A stretch of DNA of 64,000 nucleotides, taken from contig NZ_JAGGOW010000072.1 of the NCBI RefSeq assembly GCF_018614135.1, positions 1 through 64,000 of the forward strand, read 5' to 3'. The position numbers were made by a program, and so were the translations under genes. The stretch is from Streptomyces sp. ISL-66. GTDB lineage: Bacteria > Actinomycetota > Actinomycetes > Streptomycetales > Streptomycetaceae. Below the pieces are notes generated by a model, which did not search any database, was not told the origin of the DNA, and saw only the letters and a list, made by a program, of their open reading frames with translations. This document shows, one piece after another, positions 59,587 through 64,000 of the stretch; the first letter of the stretch is position 1, and each line of letters starts with the position of its first letter.

Positions 59587-61221
59587 ATGCACGCCGTACG
59601 AAGCACACCCCTGCGGAACCTGCTGAGAGGGCCGAACCCGCCGCGGAGAACGCGGCCGAGAGGAACCCGGCAGCGAGCCGCCGCCGTCACCGCACTCGGC
59701 GCCCTGCTCCTGGCCCTGCTGTCCGCCCAGCCGGCGCAGGCGGCAGCCACCCTGGCCAACACCGGCTTCGAGGCCGACGGCACCGCCGCCGCCACCCCGG
59801 CGGGCTGGACCACGTATTCGGCGACCGGCCAGAGCGCCGCCTCGTTCACCGAGTCCGGCGGCCACAGCGGCGGATACCGGCTCACCCACTGGTCGGCGTC
59901 CGCGTACAAGGTGGAGACCTACCAGTACCTGTCCGGGCTGAGCGCCGGCAGCTATACGCTCAGCGCCTGGGTGCGCTCCGGCGGCGGCCAGAACTCCGCC
60001 TACCTGGCCCTGCGCAACTGCGGCTCCGCCGAGCAGCGCACCGATCTGCCGCCCACCTCCAACGGGGCCTGGATACGCCTCGTGACCTCGGTGACGGTGA
60101 CCGGCGGCCAGTGCACGGTCAGCGTCAACTCGGATGCCAAGGCCGGCAATTGGCTCAACGTCGACGATCTGACCTTCACTGCCGGTTCGACCGGGCTCGC
60201 GGTCAAGGGGGTCGACGTCTCCTCGCTGAAGAAGAGCGAGGACCTCGGCGGCGTCTACCGCACGAGCGGCGGCGCCACCGGTGACGCCCTGACGGTCCTG
60301 AAGTCCGCCGGCGCCAACTACGGCCGGCTCAAGGTGTGGGTGAACCCGGCCGACGGCTACAACGACAAGGCCCGCGTCCTGGCGACGGCCAAGCGGATCA
60401 AGGCCCAGGGCATGAAGCTCCTCGTCGACTTCCACTACTCCGACATCTGGGCCGACCCCGGCGCCCAGACCAAGCCCGCCGCCTGGTCGGGACACTCGTA
60501 CGCGCAGCTCACGACGGACGTCTACCAGCACACCTACGACGTACTGAACGCCCTGAAGGCGCAGGGCACCACGGCCGACATGGTGCAGATCGGCAACGAG
60601 ACCAACACCGGCATGCTCTGGCCCGAGGGGTCGACGACCAACTGGCCCCAGCTCGCCGGGCTGTTGAAGTCGGGCGCCTCGGCCGCCAAGGCGGTCTCCT
60701 CCTCCACCCAGGTGGCGCTGCATCTCGCGCACGGCGGCGACAACTCGCTGTACCGCTGGTGGTTCGACAACGCGACGGCGCAGGGCGTGAGTTACGACGT
60801 CATCGCGCTGTCCTTCTACGGGTACTGGCACGGCGCGCTGTCCTCGCTGCAGGCCAACCTGGACGACATCTCCTCCCGTTACGGCAAGAAGGTCCTCGTC
60901 GTCGAGACCGCCTACCCCTTCCGGCTGGACAGCGAGGACGCCCACGAGAACATCATCGACACCACGGCCGAACTGGTCACCGGCTACCCGGCGAGCACGG
61001 CCGGGCAGTCCGCGTGGCTGCGGGACGTGATGAACGTCGTCGAGGCGGTGCCCGGCGGCCGCGGCCTCGGTGTCGTGTACTGGGAGCCGACCTGGACCGC
61101 CGTCACCGGCAACGGCTGGGACCCGGCCGATCCGGGCTCCGGCAACGGATGGGAGAACCAGGCCCTGTTCGACTACGACAGCAAGCTCCTGCCGGCCGCG
61201 GGCTGGCTCTCCCACCGCTGA
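59587..61221 (+). CDS. ganA-like: Secreted endo-beta-1,4-galactanase, GH53
   Basis: Cleaves beta-1,4-galactan side chains of rhamnogalacturonan I outside the cell; 544 aa. A long basic N-terminus precedes the signal peptide (AAAVTALGALLLALLSAQPAQA). A CBM61-like galactan-binding beta-sandwich follows (about 55-205, LANTGFEADG to NVDDLTFTAG), then the GH53 barrel: VKGVDVSSLKKSEDLGGVYR, YGRLKVWVNPADGYND, acid/base Glu in VQIGNETNTGMLWPEG and nucleophile Glu in VLVVETAYPFRL. ATG with AAGGGA at 8 nt; 87 nt after GH42. Confidence 0.93.
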   Translation: MHAVRSTPLRNLLRGPNPPRRTRPRGTRQRAAAVTALGALLLALLSAQPAQAAATLANTGFEADGTAAATPAGWTTYSATGQSAASFTESGGHSGGYRLTHWSASAYKVETYQYLSGLSAGSYTLSAWVRSGGGQNSAYLALRNCGSAEQRTDLPPTSNGAWIRLVTSVTVTGGQCTVSVNSDAKAGNWLNVDDLTFTAGSTGLAVKGVDVSSLKKSEDLGGVYRTSGGATGDALTVLKSAGANYGRLKVWVNPADGYNDKARVLATAKRIKAQGMKLLVDFHYSDIWADPGAQTKPAAWSGHSYAQLTTDVYQHTYDVLNALKAQGTTADMVQIGNETNTGMLWPEGSTTNWPQLAGLLKSGASAAKAVSSSTQVALHLAHGGDNSLYRWWFDNATAQGVSYDVIALSFYGYWHGALSSLQANLDDISSRYGKKVLVVETAYPFRLDSEDAHENIIDTTAELVTGYPASTAGQSAWLRDVMNVVEAVPGGRGLGVVYWEPTWTAVTGNGWDPADPGSGNGWENQALFDYDSKLLPAAGWLSHR

Positions 61222-61241
61222 TTCCTCGTCCGGCGAACCCC

Positions 61242-61277
61242 GGGAGGGGGCGGGCTCTCGTGAGCCCGCCCCCTCCC
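61242..61277. terminator. Bidirectional stem-loop between GH53 and galactonate dehydratase genes
   Basis: Perfect 16-bp stem (arms 61242-61257 and 61262-61277, GGGAGGGGGCGGGCTC) with a TCGT loop, between convergent genes. Confidence 0.9.
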
Positions 61278-61290
61278 GTCGTCCGTTCTC

Positions 61291-62436
61291 CTACCACTCG
61301 GCGAGGGAGCCGTCGTCGCGGCGCCACGCCGGGTTGCGCCAGCGGTGGCCGGTCTCGGCGGCCCGCTCGACCGCCTTCGCATCGACCTCGATCCCGAGGC
61401 CCGGGCCCGTCGGCAGGGCGACGTGTCCGTCCTCGTACCGGAAGACCGAGGGGTCTACGAGGTAGTCGAGGAGGTCGGAGCCGGTGTTGTAGTGGATGCC
61501 GAGGCTCTGTTCCTGGATCAGCAGGTTGGGCGCGGCGAAGCCGACCTGGAGGCAGGCCGCGAGTGCGATCGGGCCGAGCGGGCAGTGCGGGGCGAGCGAA
61601 ACGTCGTACGCCTCGGCCATGGCGGCGATCCGGCGGACCTCGGAGATGCCGCCCGCGTGCGAGAGGTCCGGCTGGGCGACGGCGATCCCCTGCGCGAGGA
61701 CCTTTTTGAAGTCCCAGCGGGAGTAGAGGCGTTCACCGGTGGCGATGGGGATGCTGGTGGAGCGGACGATGTCGCCGATGTGGTCGCTCATCTCGGGAAC
61801 GACCGGCTCCTCGACGAAGAACGGCAGGTACGGCTCCAGGAGCGGCAGGACCCGGCGGGCCATGGGCGCGGTGAGCCGACCGTGGAAGTCGACCGCGATG
61901 TCGAAACGGTCACCGACGGCCTGGCGGACGGACGCGACACGCTCCACGATGCCGTGCACGGCCTCGGGCGTGTCGATGAGCCGCAGTTGCGCCGAGGCGT
62001 TCATCTTGATCGCGGTGAAGCCCTGCCCCTGGCGTTCCAGGGCTTCCTGGACGACGTCGTCCGGCCGATCGCCGCCGATCCAGCTGTACATGCGGGCGCG
62101 GTCACGGACGTTGCCGCCGAGGAGCTGCCACACGGGGACGCCGAGGGCCTTGCCCGTGATGTCCCAGAGGGCCTGGTCGATGCCGGCGACCGCGCTGGAG
62201 AGGACGGGGCCGCCGCGGTAGAAGCCGCCCTTGGTGAGGACCTGCCAGTGGTCCTCTATCCGCATCGGGTCCTTGCCGATCAGGTAGTCGGCCAGTTCGT
62301 CGACGGCCGCGGCGACGGTGTGGGCACGGCCCTCGACCACCGGCTCGCCCCAGCCGGTGATGCCCTCGTCCGTGTCGATGCGCAGGAAGCACCAGCGGGG
62401 CGCGACCAGGTGGGTGCGCAGGGAGGTGATCTTCAC
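61291..62436 (-). CDS. dgoD: D-galactonate dehydratase
   Basis: Enolase-superfamily enzyme of 381 aa that dehydrates D-galactonate to 2-keto-3-deoxy-D-galactonate in the cytosol. Metal ligands Asp183 (AVDFHGR), Glu209 (FFVEEPVV) and Glu235 (IATGERLYSR), with His185 and His284 (LAPHCPLGPIA), coincide with the known DgoD active-site positions. The start AVKITSLRTHLVAPRWCFL is typical. GTG at 62436 within a GTGA overlap with the SDR gene. Together with the SDR and the kinase it forms a galactonate branch that could use galactose freed by GH53 and GH42. Confidence 0.93.
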   Translation of the reverse strand: MKITSLRTHLVAPRWCFLRIDTDEGITGWGEPVVEGRAHTVAAAVDELADYLIGKDPMRIEDHWQVLTKGGFYRGGPVLSSAVAGIDQALWDITGKALGVPVWQLLGGNVRDRARMYSWIGGDRPDDVVQEALERQGQGFTAIKMNASAQLRLIDTPEAVHGIVERVASVRQAVGDRFDIAVDFHGRLTAPMARRVLPLLEPYLPFFVEEPVVPEMSDHIGDIVRSTSIPIATGERLYSRWDFKKVLAQGIAVAQPDLSHAGGISEVRRIAAMAEAYDVSLAPHCPLGPIALAACLQVGFAAPNLLIQEQSLGIHYNTGSDLLDYLVDPSVFRYEDGHVALPTGPGLGIEVDAKAVERAAETGHRWRNPAWRRDDGSLAEW

Positions 62437-63185
62437 TTCGACTCCTTCTTCACGGACCAGCCGCCGTCGACGACAAGGTTCGTTCCGGTGATGTAGGCGG
62501 CGTCGGCGGACGCGAGGAAGGCGACGGCGGACGCCACTTCCTCCGGCCGGCCGAGCCGGCCCAGCGCGGTGGCGGCGGCGGAGAGCCGTCGCCCCTCCTC
62601 GTCCACGTCGTTCCACACGTCGGTGAGGATCGGGCCGGGGAGGACGGAGTTGAAACGCACCTCCGGCCCGTACTCGACGGCGAACTGGCGCACCAGGGCG
62701 CACATGCCGCCCTTGGCGGCGGCGTAGGCCGGGTATCCGGGCAGTCCGAAGTCGGCGTGCACGCTGGAGGTGGCGACGAGGCTGCCGCGCTCGGTGCGCA
62801 GGTCGTCGAGGAAGGTGCGGGTGGCGAGGTAGAGGGCCCGCAGGTTGACGGCCATCTCGCGGTCCCAGGTGGCGACGGAGAGTTCGTGGGCGGCGGCGGG
62901 CGTGTGGATGAAGGCGTTGCTGTGGAGGATGCTCACGGGACCGAAGTGGGCGTGGACCTGCTCGCGCAGGGCGGTCCAGTCCGCTTCGGAGGAGACGTCG
63001 CAGCGTACGTAGACGGCCTGGCCGCCGTCGCCACGGATGGCAGCGGCAACGGCCTCTCCGGGCCCGTCGGCGATGTCGGAGACGACGACGGCCGCGCCTT
63101 CGGCGGCGAGGCGTACGGCGCTGGCGGCGCCGATGCCGGAGGCCGCGCCGGTGACGACGGCTGTCTGTCCGGAGAAACGGTTCAT
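62433..63185 (-). CDS. SDR-family sugar dehydrogenase (candidate galactose dehydrogenase)
   Basis: Short-chain dehydrogenase of 250 aa with TGAASGIG, DVSSEADW and catalytic Ser/Tyr/Lys (ATSSVHADFGLPGYPAYAAAKGG). The usual NNAG motif reads SNAF in ILHSNAFIH, a departure from the classical family. Its place between a ketodeoxy-sugar kinase and galactonate dehydratase suggests oxidation of D-galactose, or another aldose, to the lactone (inference). The ATG at 63185 follows CAGGAAC. An 8-bp tandem repeat lies in the gap upstream. Confidence 0.85.
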   Translation of the reverse strand: MNRFSGQTAVVTGAASGIGAASAVRLAAEGAAVVVSDIADGPGEAVAAAIRGDGGQAVYVRCDVSSEADWTALREQVHAHFGPVSILHSNAFIHTPAAAHELSVATWDREMAVNLRALYLATRTFLDDLRTERGSLVATSSVHADFGLPGYPAYAAAKGGMCALVRQFAVEYGPEVRFNSVLPGPILTDVWNDVDEEGRRLSAAATALGRLGRPEEVASAVAFLASADAAYITGTNLVVDGGWSVKKESK

Positions 63186-63242
63186 GGGTGTGTTCCTGTG
63201 GGGTGGGGGTGGGTTCGGATGCGGGGGACGGCGGGCCGGCGC

Positions 63243-63303
63243 ACCGGTGGACCGGTGGACCGGTGGACCGGTGGACCGGTGGACCGGTGGACCGGTGGAC
63301 CGG
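63243..63303. repeat. 8-bp tandem repeat, about 7.6 copies
   Basis: ACCGGTGG repeated seven times (63243-63298) plus a partial copy to 63303, in the 124-nt gap between the kinase and SDR genes. Each unit holds the palindrome ACCGGT, so the array can fold back on itself in many registers. Confidence 0.95.
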
Positions 63304-63309
63304 GAGGCT

Positions 63310-64000
63310 CTAGCGGCTCACGTCCTGGGCGGCGAGCAGGCCGAGTTCGTCCCGGCGCGGAAGGCCCTCCCAGTCGCCGCGGACGGAGACGCAGAAGGAT
63401 CCGCACAGGGCGGCGAGCCGGAGACGTTCGGCCGTGGTGGCGCCGTCGAGGACTCCCGCGAGGTACCCGGCGACGAAGGCGTCGCCCGCACCGATGGGGT
63501 CCACGGCGGTCACGGGGATCGCCGGCTGGACGAAGATCTCGTCCCCGACCGCCGCGAGCGCTCCCTCGGCGCCGAGTTTGAGGACGGCCTGCCCGGGGCC
63601 GAGCCGGGTGAGGGCCCGCGCCATGCGCCGCGGCTCGTCCTGCGCCACGAAGAGGGACGCCTCCTCCGGCCCGGCGAACACGATGTCGGCGTACGGGAGG
63701 ATGCCGGCGAGCGTGGTCGCGGCATCGCTGCGGCTCCACAGCCGGTCGCGGTGGTTGACGTCGAAGGAGACCATCACACCGGCCGCGCGGGCGATCGTGA
63801 GCGCGCGCTCGACCGCGGCGCGGGCGGTGCCGCTCAGCGCGGGGGTGATGCCGGTGATGTGGAGCACCCGGGCCTGAGCGAACAGCTGCTCGTCCACGTC
63901 GTCGGGTGACAACCGGGAACCGGCGAGCCCCGCGCGGTAGTAGGTGACACGGAGGCGGTCGGCGGTCCGGCGCTCGCGGAGCATCAGGCCGGTGGGGGCC
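63310..64000 (-). CDS. kdgK-like: PfkB-family ketodeoxy-sugar kinase (partial, N-terminus outside window)
   Basis: C-terminal ~230 residues of a PfkB/ribokinase-type kinase, cut off at the window edge. The visible part begins near PTGLMLRERRTADRLRVTYYRAGLAGSRLSPDDVDE, typical of 2-keto-3-deoxygluconate/galactonate kinases, and has FDVNHRDRLWS and the anion-hole/catalytic motif DPIGAGDAFVAGYLAG. It probably phosphorylates the product of the adjacent galactonate dehydratase. It is upstream of the SDR and dgoD on the transcript. The aldolase that would follow is not in view. Confidence 0.88.
   Translation of the reverse strand, partial: APTGLMLRERRTADRLRVTYYRAGLAGSRLSPDDVDEQLFAQARVLHITGITPALSGTARAAVERALTIARAAGVMVSFDVNHRDRLWSRSDAATTLAGILPYADIVFAGPEEASLFVAQDEPRRMARALTRLGPGQAVLKLGAEGALAAVGDEIFVQPAIPVTAVDPIGAGDAFVAGYLAGVLDGATTAERLRLAALCGSFCVSVRGDWEGLPRRDELGLLAAQDVSR

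Noticed and set aside
58483..61215. A 910-codon minus-strand frame opposite GH42 and GH53
   Set aside because: Antisense shadow of two well-recognised enzymes; no ribosome-binding site or domain.
63243..63303. Possible CRISPR array
   Set aside because: The units are 8 bp, contiguous and without spacers, and no cas gene is present.

Overview
The window is high-GC actinobacterial chromosome, almost certainly Streptomyces. The evidence is very GC-rich third codon positions, many GTG starts, chains of genes joined by 1-4 nt start/stop overlaps, strong stem-loops without U-tracts between convergent genes, and the saprophyte gene content (GH48 cellulase with CBM2, GH43 with ricin-B or AbfB modules, a CebR-type box).

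Region 1 (1-10.6 kb) is housekeeping and uncharacterised genes: a small hypothetical protein, uracil-DNA glycosylase, an orphan family-5 solute-binding lipoprotein, two SDR/FabG-type oxidoreductases, a HipA-like kinase coupled to a DUF3037 protein, and a tightly coupled plus-strand operon (6.4-10.25 kb). That operon encodes a 29-aa membrane peptide, a lipoprotein, a divergent NRAMP-type metal transporter, two PRC-barrel-like proteins and two unknown proteins.

Region 2 (10.6-31.1 kb) is an L-arabinose/arabinan locus. It holds a secreted CBM35-PL9 pectate lyase, a ChvE/MmsAB-type sugar ABC importer, two secreted GH43 arabinan enzymes, an aldose epimerase, araA-araD-araB, a YtfQRT/YjfF-type sugar importer and a LacI-family regulator. 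Four near-identical 16-bp LacI-type operators stand before the first importer (two sites), before araB, and before the second importer, so both importers and the ara genes look like one regulon.

Region 3 (31.4-37.9 kb) holds a flavohaemoglobin with a PNPOx-fold partner, a large secreted GH48 exocellulase behind a perfect CebR box, and an unrecognised CxxC protein.

Region 4 (38.0-53.5 kb) is a pectin/galacturonate locus: uronate dehydrogenase, a GntR regulator, a KdgD-type dehydratase, an IlvD/Edd dehydratase, a MalFG-type importer with its binding protein, a Gfo/Idh oxidoreductase, a DUF6807 protein, GH43, rhamnogalacturonan acetylesterase, pectate lyase PL1, pectin methylesterase CE8 and pectate lyase PL9. 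From gntR onward it reads as a single long operon. A matched pair of palindromes before udh and gntR suggests local GntR control, and a 14-mer shared with the distant PL9 gene suggests a second pectin-wide regulator.

Region 5 (53.5-64.0 kb) is a galactan/galactose locus: LacI regulator, ABC permeases and a binding protein on the minus strand, divergent from GH42 beta-galactosidase and GH53 endo-galactanase, then galactonate dehydratase, an SDR and the start-truncated (window edge) ketodeoxy-sugar kinase. The galactan binding-protein gene appears broken by an internal deletion. Together, regions 2, 4 and 5 cover the arabinan, galactan, homogalacturonan and acetylated rhamnogalacturonan parts of pectin, with matching uptake and central catabolism.
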